In this document: one piece after another, positions 39,961 through 54,900 of the stretch
Position numbering within the stretch: position 1 is the first letter of the stretch
How the letters are laid out: every line of letters starts with the position of its first letter
Assembly (NCBI RefSeq): GCF_001680005.1
Contig: NC_033561.1
Coordinates: 744,001 to 808,000, forward strand
Origin: Plasmodium coatneyi
Taxonomy: Eukaryota > Apicomplexa > Aconoidasida > Haemosporida > Plasmodiidae
Direction: 5' to 3'
DNA: 64,000 nt
Translations under genes and position numbers: made by a program
Notes under the pieces: generated by a model
The model's database searches: none
What the model was told of the DNA's origin: nothing
The model's input: only the letters and a program-made list of their open reading frames with translations

Positions 39961-42900
39961 ATGTGTGATATAACGGAAGGAGAAAAACCTTCTGCAAAGA
40001 GGCGGTCCTTCCATTTTGCACCTTCCATTTCCGTTAATCCATGTGAGGGTAAAAATGCTTATCCCTTCACCGTGGCATGCGTTTTGGTAAGCGTGACTTC
40101 TCTAACCCATGTACCGTTAGTGGGCTACACACACAGGGGAGAAAAAAAAAAAAAAATGGGACCCGTGGGGAAGGTTCCCCTATTATCCTGTCTAATTGGG
40201 GGGAGGAAAAAAAAAAAAAAAAAAAACTTCTTAGAATCCCCATTTCGGATAATTCGCTCCGTTTATTCGTCTAACTAGTGCCACAAGGGAAAAAGCAATT
40301 CATATGCGCTTTCACTTGTAGGAGCGGATGTGCATTCTCACGGTAATCAGAAACATGCTGGAACCTTCGCGCATCCAGCAGTACGGCTACACGGTATGCG
40401 TGCAGTCGAGGGGGAGACCACAAGGATTGCAGGTCCGTCGTCTTCTACTCTCTTCCTCCCACTGAGCATACACCCGTGTTAGCAACCAGGAGAAGTCACA
40501 ATGAACTACTCCTCGTTGAATAGAAATCTCTTCGTTAAGTTTAGTAACGCTGGACATAGGTCCCAAAATGAGGAAGCCAAAGGGGCATTAGGTTCTGTTG
40601 CAAGAAGAAGAACCTTAGAAGAGCTTTCCCGGGGTAGTGGACAGAAGGGAACAAACCACCAATGGGGGGTAGCAACTGATGCAATTGGTGAACCATCTGG
40701 CGGCGCCAAGAAAAAAAAAAAAATAGATGTCTTACTCGAGATAGATGATATTTTGAAGGACCACGTCCCTGTGAAGGAGGAGAACGTTCCAAGCAGCAAG
40801 AAGAAGGGACCACAACAGAAGAGTGGGGTACTTGGCGCAGCAGGCAAAGGACAGGCGGCTCTGGCGGAGGCATCATCTTTGGCACCATCCTCAGTATTGA
40901 CGTCGGCTTCTGCACCTACTTTGGTAGTCGCTGCTCCAGCACAGGGAGGGGTAACAAACGGGTCGATGCTTCCCCCCCTTGGGGTAAAAAGCGAAAAGAA
41001 AATACCAAGCAGTGCACAAGAGGGTGCATTTAAAAAAAAGCTGGATATCGTGGAGGCGAGCTTCAGCGTGGTGGACAAGTGGTCCACCCATATAGAGCTG
41101 ATTGACTTTGTCAGGAACAACATGAGGAACAACGAGTTCATCTACGTGCGGAGGTGAGTGCATTGCCCCATTTTGTTCGGCCATCAAAATGCTTTTTTTC
41201 CATGTTTAGACTTCATCCTAATTTAACTCCTTCTTGTCCCTTCTGTTATTGATGTCTTAGCCTGCCCGGAGGAGGGTACGAGAAAGCGCCCTGCGGATCC
41301 AAGAAGGAAGAAGGAGTCATGTCCATATCGCTAAGCGGCGTAATGACCAACGAGAAAAACGAAACGACCTTCTACGAACTGAACGAATGGAAGAGCCACA
41401 TAACTCTGCTGAACAGTGCCCTGAGCTTGAAGTTCGTGAGAAAGTTCCCCCTTTACAAATATTTTTTTCTCCTGAAAAATATGATTAAGTCGTCTAAATT
41501 CAAGAGGAAGAAAAAACACATAAAGGAGAACCTGTTGTTCCTGAATGAGCACTTCCTCAGAGGGTTCGTAGAGATACAGACGATTTTGGACGAGCTTAGA
41601 GAGTACAGACTTATCGACACAAGCATCAACAACATGAGTTTGGAGCAGTTTAAGATTTTCCAGGGAGAGTATTTCCCCAAATTTGATTCCTTCATTAAGG
41701 GGAAGCTCAACCATATTGCTACGGTCATATGTGAGTATAGCTTGAAGGCGCTCAATGGGTTTCTGGAGAAGAACGGCATTGTGCAGGGGGAGCGTGTACA
41801 GGTAGGGGGTGGGCCAACAGTAGCGGTGCGAAATGGACCGATCGGGGTGAAGACGGTGAGGGATCCCACTCAACGGGGTACGAAGAAGGGCGGACCAGAC
41901 ACCACCCTCAAAACCAACATGAATGGTAACGCCGATGTCGATATCGACGTTTATTACAACAAAATCGCGCTGAGCAGCTGCTATTGCGTGTATATAAAGC
42001 GGTTCATACAGATGTGTCAGTACCTGTGCGATGATACCCTGAGGAGCGTCATCCTGAATACTTATGAATATTTTCTGGGATTACTGAATAACTACTTCGA
42101 GGAGGATGAAAATGGGGAAGATATACCAGGGGAGGAAGGAAGTGTCGACAAAAAGAACAGAATCAATGCAGATACGTCCACCACTCCATTTACCGGAACG
42201 AAGGGACTCCCCAATGGTGGATCATCTCTGATGAAGCAAGCCAGTGGAGCGGTCTACTCTCCTTATGCTCAAACTGGGGAACCTGGTAACAGTTGTAGGG
42301 TTAACGAAAGTGCAGTAGGAAGCACACGGGGGAGGAACACTCCAGGGAAGGTGCGGGATAAAGATGGTACCCCCTACAGGTTGATCAAAGTGGAAAACAA
42401 AGAAAACAACACCCACTCGGACAGTGCAAACGTAGGAAATAACATAAATACTATGTATAGCAAAAGTAACAGTGCAGGAAATAAAGCGAAAAACGAAGTG
42501 TGTCTCTTCAGCGTTGTTCTACACGTGGAAAAGGATCATCTAAGGATAACGCCGGATTGTAACCTACTCATAAATACCCTAATGGGGTGTTTTTACACGG
42601 GCATTGAAAATATATGCATGCGTGAGGAGTTCTTTAACTACTACAAGGTGAGGGAATTCTTCTCGAGCGAGATTTTTGTGGACAGCGTGATTTTTCGCTC
42701 GGGTAGGACAGAAACTGGGGGGGAGATTGAACGAAGCGCCCTCGAAAAGACACTACTCATGAGTGATTCGGAGTCAATAGACGCAAAACCGAACCAATCA
42801 TTGGCACACCAATCACTGCTGCACGAATCACCACCCGTGAGCAGCTTCGCCAGTGCCATCCAGGCAGATGAAACGATCCAACACCTGGACGAGGAGCTGA

Positions 42901-45900
42901 AGGAAAAAATGAAAATAATGTATAGCTCGATGGTGGAATCTTGCAGCGAATTTGAGGAGATCATACAACTGCACAACAAGAACGATCAGATCGAAGTGGA
43001 CCAGATAGACATCATGAACACACAATCCATTTCGCAACTTTTTACCTCCTTTAAAGAGTTGGAGAATAAAGTAAAGAGGATGGATAAGCATATTCAGATA
43101 CATCTATTTAAAGTGGATAATGCGCTTCTTATAGATAATCTGCTAAACAACATTAGAACCAAGTGGAACCACCTGATCAGTTACTTACCTTCCTTGAGCA
43201 ACCAAACGATAGAGGAACTGACCACCAAACTGGACACATCCTTCAACCTCATAAATAATACCCCGTCCACCATTAATGCGCTGGTCGAGTATATTACCTT
43301 TACGAATAAATTTGCGAACGAACTGGTCAGCATAGAGGAAAATGTAGAATCCATATCGTCTCTTTTTCTTCTTTTCAAAAAATACTACATAAGCATGAGT
43401 GGCAACTACACCACCAAGATTTTTCACATAAATCAAAAAATGAATGCCATGAAAAGTATCCTCCATAAGGAGAAGAATTACGACATAGAATTTAGCAACC
43501 TGTTTAGGGAGCTCACCCTGCAGATCGGCCAAGTGGAGCAGAACATCCAAAGAATTCTAAGCATCGTGAAGGGCAATCTCGTCCATTTTAACTTTGTGCA
43601 CTCGCTTGAAGAGATGGAGTACCTCCTCGAGTGCGTCACCCCTATTGGGGATATCCACGAGGAGTACTACTCTGCGGAGGGGGGAGGAGAAGGTGCCAAT
43701 TCGGGTGGAGCATCTGATGACCCCCCCTTCCAAATCGGCCCCGACGATGAAATACAAGTGCTGAACGAAGAGACCAAAAGACGCTGCTACATTTTTGAGC
43801 TGCTCGAATTCCTGAGGAGAAAAATCTTGGACGTAAAGAAGGATGTAGACAAATACATCTTCTACCAGAAGGTTCTTAAGAAAAAGAAAAATGCATTTGT
43901 GAATTTTAGCTTGCTAAAAAATATGTTCCTGAATAACAGTCTTGCCATTTATACCTACTACAAGTACCTCTGTTGTCACGAAAAGCATCGAAGGGAGAAG
44001 ATTTTCCGTCTCGATGTGGACTGCGTGTCGTCTGAAATAGGGGCCATAGATGTGTACTTCAAAAGGATCAACAAGAACTTTGTGAATGGCGATTTTTACG
44101 AGCGTTGCAGTAGGTTTCAGAGGACCTATGAGAGTGCATTACGTGTTCTGAAACTGCTAAGTCTAGTCCGTGGAAGTGGGAAGTACTTCAACCGGGCGGT
44201 GGCCGTGCTGAATGGTGCCAAGGGTGGGGCCGTCCCGGAGGACGTGGCGTGGGTCAGCATGGGCGGTACTGACATTAGCCGTGATGATACTAACAGGGAT
44301 GATACTAACAGGGATGATACTAACAGGGATGATTCTAACCGGGATGATACTAACAGGGATGATTCTAACCGTGGTGAGATTAACCCTGATGAGACCACCG
44401 TGCTTCCCACCGCCCAGGAGCAAATCGAACTGAGGCAGCTGCTCCACCTGCACTTCGCCAACAGCATCCCGGACCTAGAAAACATCTGCTACGAATACGA
44501 AAAGGAAAAAAAAATGAACGAACAGTTGGAAAAACTCAAGGTAACCCTAAGGAAGAACAAAATAGACGTCAATCTGGTGAACAAAAAGGTGTACTTCGTT
44601 AACAACGTGGCTGAACTGTTGCACAATTTGAAGGGAACCCTGTCGGAATTGTTCGTCCTGCAGAATGACTCCTTCAGTAGACACATATACCCAGAACTGT
44701 ATAAGCTATCCACTCAGATCAGGAACTTCATAAACATATTGGGCGTTATTAGTAAAATACAGACGTGTTATCTTGAGCTAGCGAAGCATAAAAACAGCGA
44801 ACTGAAGAAGGCTCTAAAAACGGACCACCTATCTGCCATAGTAGGTAGGTACAAGCAGATGTGCGAAGACTTGTTCATATACCCACAGATAATGAAGCAC
44901 TTAGAAAAAACATACCAGTTGGAGGAATTTGAAAAAACGGAAAGGGAACTAAAAGCCATTCTGGAACAGGTGGAAGCATACACTCTGCAACGACGAAGCG
45001 AATGGTACACCTTCTTCCTCCTCACCGATGAGGAATTTTTAGACGTCTATTTAAATATGAACGAACTAAAGTGCCTGAACAGGTATGTGCATAAGTTATT
45101 CCCCTATGTGAAGAAATTTATTTTTCAAAATGATTCCATTTGTGGGATCATAACGTCGGATAAAGAACGGGTTCTATTCAGGGAAGAGATAAAATACAAG
45201 AAGACTGAGTTTTTGCTAAACGAGATAAACAGCGAAATTAAGAATGCAGTGGTGAGGGGTATCCATGGATATGCTGATCGGAAGGAATTCTTGGCTCCGT
45301 TGAAGGAAGACTCCTACCTGTTCTTCTGGCAGATGAAGAATTTGCAACAACTTTTCATCCTGATCAATGTGTTCTTTACGCACATCTGGGAGGGCTTCGT
45401 CCACGACGCGCAGAAGAGCAAGTACGTCATCTACCTGCTGGAGGAGAATCTACGCAGGATGGTACATGCGTTGGCCAGGGGGACAAGCGGACGTGAAGAC
45501 GATGCACATGGGGAGAAAAACTCCAGCCAGGTTGATCAGCAGAGTGGAAGCCAGGAGAAGGGACAGGCACCCCCCGGCCAACCCCTGCAGAGCAACAAAA
45601 GCTGGGGGATCATCTTCACCTCCTTTGCTCAGATGCGTGATAAGTTGCAGACCTTCCTAAACGAACAGGGCAGCGGCGCCATGGCGGGTAACTCCAGTTA
45701 CGGCTACCTGGAACAGGTGAAGCACCACCTGGACAAAGAGACATACCATATCAAATTTTTTAATCACAGTATAAAATACAAGTACGAACTTTTACCAAAT
45801 GAGAATTACACAATGGACATTCTGTATCACGAGAAAAGTTATGGGTTCTTTTTTTACAAGTACATTCAAAACGGGTTCATTGTATTGCCGTCGAGCTGCA

Positions 45901-48900
45901 TCTACGGGATCAGTCACTCGAAGAATTTTTCCACTCTGTTAGGATTTCACTACATCTTAATTAACAACAAGGGGTTAAACAAGTCGGACCTGCTGAACTA
46001 CATATCGTGTAGCTTATCCTCCAACGTGTCCGTTTTTCTTCACCAAGTAGATGCGTACCGGCCGGAGGTTCTATCTGTACTGAATGAACAGCTAGCCAAC
46101 ATTAGAAACCACTTGGTGAATAAAATGAAGTCGATAAAGATCAACGGAAGTGAATTCAACCTCAGCAAAAAGAACCTTATGTATATATCGCTGTCGGATC
46201 AGTCTCTTCCCTTTGGGGAGTACTACTCAGAAGGATGTTCTGTAAACCCGGTGACCAGGCTGCATTTTTCCCTTTCGGTGCACAACCCGGCCAAGCCCTT
46301 CTCACTGACAGTGCTCTTCCTTGTCTTCCTCTCGTGTGGGCCCAATCGAGCGCATGTCTTGGCGTCTGCCACGTATATGGCTTTCCAGTATTTGAAGCAG
46401 CACGTAGGGAAATGGAGCGTAATACATCGAATATCAAATGGGTGCCTCCAGTTTGATTAGTCCAACATGCATTCGTAACTTTCCCCATTTGGTCCCTTTT
46501 CATTTTTTTCACCGCAGGAATTTTTGAAGCCACACCTGGACGAAAGGACGCTACTCCGTGCGGTAAAAATTGCCAGATGTGGGAAGAACCCATGTGAGGA
46601 ATACACCGTGGTGAAGGGAATCATCCAACACGTGTCTTCTTTTGTCCAGAATTCCAAATGGAGGGAACTGGCAAAAGACATGTGTCTACTGTTTAATATC
46701 CCCAAGGAGTGGAGAGACAAGCTACTCAAGTGGGTAGAGAAGAAGGAAGAATCAGACCAGCAAGAAGTGTACTCAGCGGAAGAGACGACTTGTGAGAAGA
46801 CATGTCATCCAGTAGGAACCTCGTGGGATCAACAAGTAGACCACATAATAACTGACCTAATGGTGGAGAAGAAAATGACCTTCATGAAATATCAAGTGGA
46901 GAAATCATTACAACTGTATAAAATTTTGAATCAGTGTAGTTTTCGCCAAATGGACGAAGTGAAGTGCGATCAGAGGAGCGTTACAAACGTTCTGCTGGTG
47001 GGGAAGAAGTATGCTGGAAGGAGCACCATCGTCTTTATTTTGGCGAATTTGGTTAACCGTTTGGAGGTGGCAGAGAAGGGCACTTATAATCACTGCACGG
47101 TGGAGAAGATCGACCTGAATTATTGTGAGGATGGAGATTGCCTCAGATTTGTGTTCGGCCGAAATGGGAGAGGTGCCCCCGTGGGGGAGGAGAAGAAACA
47201 GTCAGGTAAAGAGGCGATTGAAATGGGAGTAACAGCCTCAAATGGAGGGGACAAGCCTGAGGAAGCATCTCCTGGGATGAAGAACGACCAGCTTTGCACC
47301 AACAAATTGGGGGAAAAAAAAAAAACCCAAATGGAACCCACATCCACCGATGAGGGAAGAAACAGTAGGAATGACCCAAATGGGAAGAACAACCTCAATC
47401 AGTCTAACCAGTGGGATGGAAAATCTGTTCCGAACAGGAGGAGAGTGCACATCAGCCTCATCAACGTAAGGGATAGTACCTTCGTGGAGCGAATTATCAG
47501 CCACACGATGAAGAAGAACCTGCTAAGCCAAATGGACAAACAGGAAGACGACTGCAAGCATCACTGCTATGTATTCACGCCAGAACGGTTAACACAAATG
47601 TCTCCTAACCTCATTGGAAAGTACCACCACGTGCAAGTGAGACACACCGTCCCCTTTCTCCCCTTCATCACGCATGCGGTAGAGAGAATAAAAACATACA
47701 AATCGGCCAAGAAGAAAATCGTTAAGGTGTTTGAAGATTTATTTATCGAGGCGATGAACTTTTTTAGGAAGCACAGGAGGAAGGGTGATTATGGTGGTAA
47801 GGTGAACGTCCCATTTGAGAGACCCCCTGGGGAGACGTTTTCCCCGTCCCCGTTTATACCACATGGGGGGGAAGTGAGTCAAAATGACCGTAGGGGCATT
47901 GACAATCATCCCCACTGTGACCGTAATAGCAGTTGGCGTGGAGGCAAAGAGGAAGGACCGAAATATGTGGACCAGCAGAGTGACGTGGAGGAGGAATCTG
48001 ATGAGGAAGGCGATAACGACGTTAGGAAGGACGATGGTGTGGTCCATTTTCTGCACAAAGGAAGGGCCCAAGTGAGCGTCCACGTGAATACTCTGATCAG
48101 CCACTTTGTACAATTTGTGGATTACTTCGTAACAACGCTGAAGGAGAAAAAAGGAACGGAAAAAAAAATCCTAGACAACCACCTGAACAACATAATCACG
48201 ATCAGCTTTGTCTACGCGTTTACCTCCTTCATGGATAAAAAATTTAGAACCCAATTTGAGGGGTTCATTTTTAAGCACATCAACAACATTTCCATAATCC
48301 CAAGGAACAGTTCCTTCATTCATCTACACTACAATGCAGAAACGAATAAAATCATGAGACATGAAAAAATGTTTTCAAAGGAAAGTGTCCACATAAGTAA
48401 AATGGATCTAGTGGATAACGCCCTGTTCGTTAATGATACCTACTTCCTTTTTGAAGACGCCAATATTCTATGTATGAAATATTTGGTAAATGTTTCTTCC
48501 TACCTTCGTATGCCTCTTGTTCTCATGGGGGGATCTAACTCAGCGAAATCCATGTGCATCTATAACCACCTGAACTCGGATGACCAAAAAAGGGCGAACC
48601 TTTACAACTTCACCTTCCGCTTTAATGCACTCTTTCGGTACAACCGAATTGTTAATAAGTTGCGTCGATCGTTTGATCTGTCTAAGGGGTCCGTGCGGGA
48701 CGACGTCACCATCTTCATCGATGACGTAAATTGTCTGGACGGGGATTCCCGTCTTACGATGGAGTTTCTCTACGCCCTCGCCGGGAGCAGCGTAAGTCCA
48801 ACATGTGCACATGGCGTGCACGTCCACGCATGGATGCACATAGATACGTTGGTGAGCGTAGATACGTGGGTTCGTGTTTATTCACACATCCTTCTGCATA

Positions 48901-51900
48901 CGTTCCCTTATGCAGACCTTCTTCGACCGGGAGCTCGCAACCAACGTGGCGTTACCCAGACGCAGGATCTTTTGCACTCTCAACAGCGAACATGCCATGC
49001 ATACACAGGGGGATTATCACAACTTAGAAAAGATGCACCGGCACTTCTTCATCCTTAACGTGGGGGAGATGGACACAAGGGACATCCACAGTGTCTACTC
49101 GAGTGTGATTGAGGCGCTCTTCCTGAAATATGTAAGTTGGTGCAACGTTCATCGGTGCTTGTAATGGTGCCGTTGGAGGGACATTCCTTCACAGTGCCGC
49201 CAATTGATTAGTACGTTCATGTCATTAGTACAACCATCTCACCCCCACCTGCATAGAATTTTTGCGAAGAGGTGATAAGCGAGTGCAACAGCTTCATCAA
49301 GTGCATCCTGGAGATATTCGAAGGCGTCATGGGAAGAGCCCGGGGAGAGCAAAACGACACGCTGTACCCGCACCAGCACTTGCACCTGCACACAAGTAGA
49401 ATCAACAACCTCATCAACCACCTGCTGCTCTGCGATAGGGACACCACCAACAGCATTAATGAAATATTGCTTTTTTTTAAAGAGGACTTGTATCGAATCC
49501 TCTGCAGCGATGTCATTTCTCATGCACAGATTCAGCAGTGCAGACAAATCATTGAGCAATCTTTCACCACCCGTTTTGGAAAATACATCCTGCAGCAGAG
49601 TAATGGGTTCTTTTTAAGTCGGCAACAAAATAAGCTGACTGTTCAGGTAAAATCTGACCTTTTTAATAACCCACAGGGGAAGATAAATCATAGCTTCGTG
49701 AGTAGTTTTTTTGAGGACAAGAATGTAGGACACTTCTACGACGACGTTGTAAGGACCGTGTTGATGATAAATTCCTTTCTCCTCTTAAGAAGAAGCAATG
49801 TCGTTTTTTTGAATGAGCAGGAGGATTTACTACGGAAGGTTGTTTCCATTTATTGTGCGTTCAAAAATGATTGTGCTGTCTGTTTGGCAGATGATGTGGA
49901 TGTGGTGAAAGGGCAACTGCGGGAGGCCTACCACCGCACGGTGAAGTCTCTCCTGGGGGAGGATGAAGCAGTTAATGATACCAGCATAGATGTGGAACCA
50001 ATGAGGAGCTCCAACCTGGAAGGACCCACCTTGGGTCCCCACGGGAGAAACATCTTCCTAGGCCGCTTCCCCTGTAGTGAGGAGTACCTGGACCTGATGG
50101 ATAACGTACTGCACAACGGAGACCTGGACAGACTCTACGAAGACTTCACCAACCATTACTACTTAGATATAGTCAGCCTAATCAAGCACAAACAAGTTAG
50201 AATAGGAGGAAACATGCAGAACTACATCGCACCGATGCTCCTAAAGAGGAACCATTTTCTCTTCTTCACGAATCACTATCGGGAGTACCATAAGACTCAC
50301 TCTTCTCGGTTTGTGCATCTGTTCAAGTCTTTCCACGTTGTCCACTTGGATTTTTTCCACTTTGAGGAGAGTAATATTTTTCTGTTCAACTTATCGTTGC
50401 CTCTTTACAACTATGTGAAGGGCAGACCTACGTACCGCTTCCCCAGTGAGGCGCAGTGTGGATTACTCCCTGCATCTACCTCAGATGTGGAGATCCCTCT
50501 GGAAGTTCGCTTCCTCGTTAAAATCAGTGGAAGTTTGAACGGGCTGCTGGCAAATCAGGGCATCCACCACCACCAGTGGGATGATCATTCCGTCGCAGGG
50601 AAGGTACCCCACTGGAGGAACGCAAACCCGCAGTTCGACGCAGCTATATTTGTGAAGAAGACGCACCAAGTGTACGCCACACTGAAGGGGGTGGAACTGA
50701 ACCCGTTACTGAACAAACGGGACAAATGTAAAAAGTTCATCGATCAGTTGGTCAGCCCAAATGAAGAAACACACGCACTAATTTGTCAGATAGAAGAGAA
50801 AATAAGAACGAAGCAGAAGGAGATGGATCTCATGAACAGCCACGTGGAAAACTCCCTCAGAGAGTACCAGGATAAAATACATAAAGCGAAAAATAACTTG
50901 AAAAAAATTACCAAGGAAGACTTCAATCTCTTTAAGCATGAGAATGAAAACCGCTATGGAGGGTTCCTGAAAATCGTGTACCTCTACTTTGGCCAAAGAA
51001 ATGACGAGGACCACATACAAGGTTCCTTCCACTATGGGTTCTTTCTCCGTCGAGTAAAAAATATAGTAATAGATTCTGTTACGAAAAGTCTCATCCTAAA
51101 GTACGAAAATGTGTCCAATGTAGAAAGGTTCCTCAACTATAGGTTTGTCCAAATTTTAAATGCCTTTATCGTTTCGGTTAATGAGTATGTGAAGAGAAGG
51201 GATTCTCTTCTGACGCAACGGAAGGGCGTGATCCAGCTGAGGCAGGATATTTCTGCCTTAAGGGAGGACTTGCGGAAGGCAATGCTAAGCGCGGCTCCCC
51301 CGGATGTGCGCGATTTGCTGGTAAGTGGGCCCCACAGCGTGCCGCAACCACGTCGTTGCATTTTCGGTTGTTGTATATATACATTGTTGTTGCATTTTCG
51401 GTTGTTGTATATATACATTGTTGTTGCATTTTCGGTTGTTGCATTTTCGGTTGTTGCATATATACATTGTTGTTGCATTTTCGGTTGTTGCTTACCCGGT
51501 TGATTCCCCCACACACACACGCAGGAGGATCTCCTCACCATTGACCAAACGACGAAGGAAGAAATAGAACGAAGAACACACATCCTCCTTCCGTTGAAAA
51601 GCGTCCTCTTCATCTACTGCTCCGCCATGGAATCGAAGGAGAAAAAGAAATTCATAAAATTGCTGATGAAGGAGAGGGAGAAGTACAGGCGGATGAGTCT
51701 CGACGCAGCGGGGCACCCTGAACAGACCCACTTATGCGGACCCACCTGGGGTAACCTGACCCCACGGAGTGCACTCAACCTAGAGAACTATCTACCCCCC
51801 ACATTTATAAGGGAATATGAAGAGTTGCATCTCTGCTGGGACAACATGCTCATGTTTAATTGTCACCTGCTCGATGTTCTGCACGAGAAGATAATCATCT

Positions 51901-54900
51901 GCATCGACCCCTTCCAACAAATGAAGAAGTACCTTCTTAAGAAGTTCCGAAGGGACGAGGAAAAGTACGTCTACGTGAAGTGGAAGTGCGGTTGGGAGAT
52001 TCACGCCGTTGGAGGGGACTGCCAAGGGGGAGTTGCCCCGTTGGGGAAGGAGCTTCCAAGTGAACAAGGACACAATACCGACACGAGCCACGATAAGACG
52101 GACCTCCCCAACAAAGAGGATCATGTTGCTCACATCACAAACAAGATAAGGAGCTACCGGAAGAGGGGCTTTAACGTTGTGTTCAGAAACGTGGATGAAC
52201 TTATTTACTCACTTGTGAACGAGGGCACAGATGGGTCTGGAACTGTGTACCTCTTTGCCGACTCTGTTGAAGGGATTGACTTCACGAAGATTGGACAGGA
52301 CCACCACGTCATCCTATGCGATTATAAAAAGAGGAATCTACTTAACCTGTTTGCTTACTATTACGACAAGGGGGCGAAAAGCCGTTCGGCTGCGGAGTTC
52401 CCATCGGTCGTGAGGGCCATGCACGAGGAGGAGGTAACTCTATGCGTACATCCACCCACGTGTGCACATCGTATTATGTGTTCTTTTTCACCCTTCGCAA
52501 ATTTTCCCCGTTTGTGTTGCGTGCCCCTATTGCAGGTTCTGCGCCGAGCGGCTGACCTGCTCGATAAGCATGCCAAACATGGTGACGAAGAGGAGACGCA
52601 AAAGATCCAGTCGGAAGACTCACAAGAGAAGGAGAAAATTGAACGAAGCGAAGAAAACGAATTAACCGTTCTTACCACTCCCACGGAAAAACTTGTCATC
52701 CTAACCTATGCGGCCTACCTGCTAACGCAGTCCCTCGGGATGATGAGAGAGAGATACAAGTTCCCCCACTGCAACTTCGTAAAAATGGTTAAACGGGCCA
52801 GCAAGCTATTCAACAGAGAGAAGAGCAAAGACAACGAAGCGTATGTGCTAAACTTTTTCTACTTTCACATTTTGTCCTTCATCGATAGTAAGCATACTCT
52901 ATTGGTAAATTTTCTGCTGAGCATTTACCTGGATGTTTACCACTACAAAGCGATAAAGTGGAAGGAAGTGTTTTTATTTTTTCGAAGCTACAACAAGGGG
53001 TGGGAGAAGCGCTTACTTCGCTCCATTGGGGATAAGCGAAAGAGGGACGCTGCATCCGGAGAAGGGGATTGTCCCGTTAAGCATCACAACGATACAATCT
53101 CACCAGGGGATGATCCCGTTAAAAATGTGGACACTTCATGTAGGAGTATTTCAAATGAGGGGTTGTCCTCCCCCTTTCAACGCGAAAAGTGTACCTCTCA
53201 GGGGGGGAAAGAAAACTTTCAGAATGACGAAGAGAACTGGTTGAGTGACGTGTGGGATAGTTCCTCTGCGTATGAAAGTAGCATATGCGATGAAAACTTT
53301 GGCTTGGTGGATAATGAATTAGGGGGGGAACATTATTCTGTGGATTTACCCAGGGAGGAGGGACAGTGGGATGGAAGAAGTGAATCCTTGGAAGGTAAGA
53401 CAAACTTTTGGGGAGAAAAAATGGCCTATGGGGTGAAGGAAAATAGGGAAAGTCAAATTGTAAAGTGTGTGGACCAATCATTGCAGCTGCTTTATGTAGA
53501 GAAGAGGAAGCTGAGGGGGGTGTTCTGCGGGGGGGAAGAGGAGGAGCAGTTGCAGCGGCATGATGATGGTGATCAGGAGGCGCCTGTTAAGAATGGCAAA
53601 GCGAAAAGTGGAGAAACGGCAATCCATGTATGCCACCACACTGACAGCAGCGATGACAACGAACTGGACCAATCCGTTCACGCGATTCGTGAGGAGGAAG
53701 ACTCCATCGACTACTATCTGCCGGAGCTTCTACATCTGAGAAGGAGAAACCCTTGCGTCTTCAAAAAATTACTGCAACATATTAAGAAGAACAAAAAGAC
53801 ATGGAACAGATACGTTAGGACGAATTCCCATGTTACCGAACCGACAGGTGGTACAGGTTGTGCAGGTGAAGAGAATAAAATGGAAGACACGTTTCCACTG
53901 AAGGAGTTTACCAAGCCATCCATGTTGTTTTACAAAATGGTCATCGATAAAATTGTTAAGAAGGAGGAGTTTGTCCTGTCGGTTAGGAAGTACGTAGATG
54001 TAAAGCTGAGCGGAATGATTTACTTGGACAGAGAATTGGTGAACAAAAATTTGTGCCATTTCGTTGCATCTCACATTGGTGTAAACTCTGCGTTCATCAT
54101 GGGGGGAGAGCAATCTATAAGGCACATAACAGGCGAGCGTGATAATTCCCACAGTGGTGATGTGAATTCGGGGGAACTCTTCATAGAATCCGTGCAACGG
54201 GGAGACTACTTCAACTCCCTCCTCAGAGAAAGAAAAAAGCTGATCATACTTTTGCAAAAGAACCGACACAGCTTTGCCTTATCAACGGTGATGCTAAGCA
54301 ACAACAATGTGCTATACGTAGACGTAAAAAATGCGTCCAACTCCGTGTCGTCAAAGCAGAATGACGTGATCGTGATGGACCTTGGGGAGGAGGAGGAAGA
54401 CGTCCACAAGGCGGAGAAGTACATAAAGGAGAACACACACAAGATATACTTTGTCTATTATAACCGCATGGATAGTCTGTCACCTACCCTGATGCAAAAC
54501 GCCATAGTGGTTAACCTGGACTTCGCGCACAATTCGAGGGACTACCTGCACTTTCTACACTTCTGCTTTAGCTGCATGAGTGTTCGTAACGCATCAAGTG
54601 TGAAAGAAATAATCGCGGAGGAAGACCACACCAGGGGGGATACTTCCAGGTGTCTTTTCTTCACCATTTTGTTTTTCTCCCTGTTGAATGAACAGGGTCC
54701 CGTGGAAAACCTAAACGTCAACGTGGATTTGCTAAATGAGATGGTTGGCACAGTGGAGGCATTTTGCGAAGTGGCCCAGAAGGGCGGTCGCTACGCAGAG
54801 GTGGGTCAACTGGAAAATCACCACCAGGAAGCTGCACAGCGAGACAACCTGGATGACCGTGCAAAATACAAAGCGAACCTGAAAAACGCAGAGAAATGTA

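Noticed and set aside
39961..40278. Separate 105-residue protein starting at 39961
   Set aside because: The 3' half runs through poly-Lys simple sequence. A GTAAGC donor at 40087 in phase with the next exon makes it more likely the first exon of the dynein-like gene, though this is not certain.
52434..52535. In-frame reading of 102 bp inside the dynein-like gene
   Set aside because: The stretch has a GTAACT donor, a T/C-rich end and a TTGCAG acceptor, and encodes a Cys/Pro-rich string unlike the helical flanks, so it is treated as an intron.
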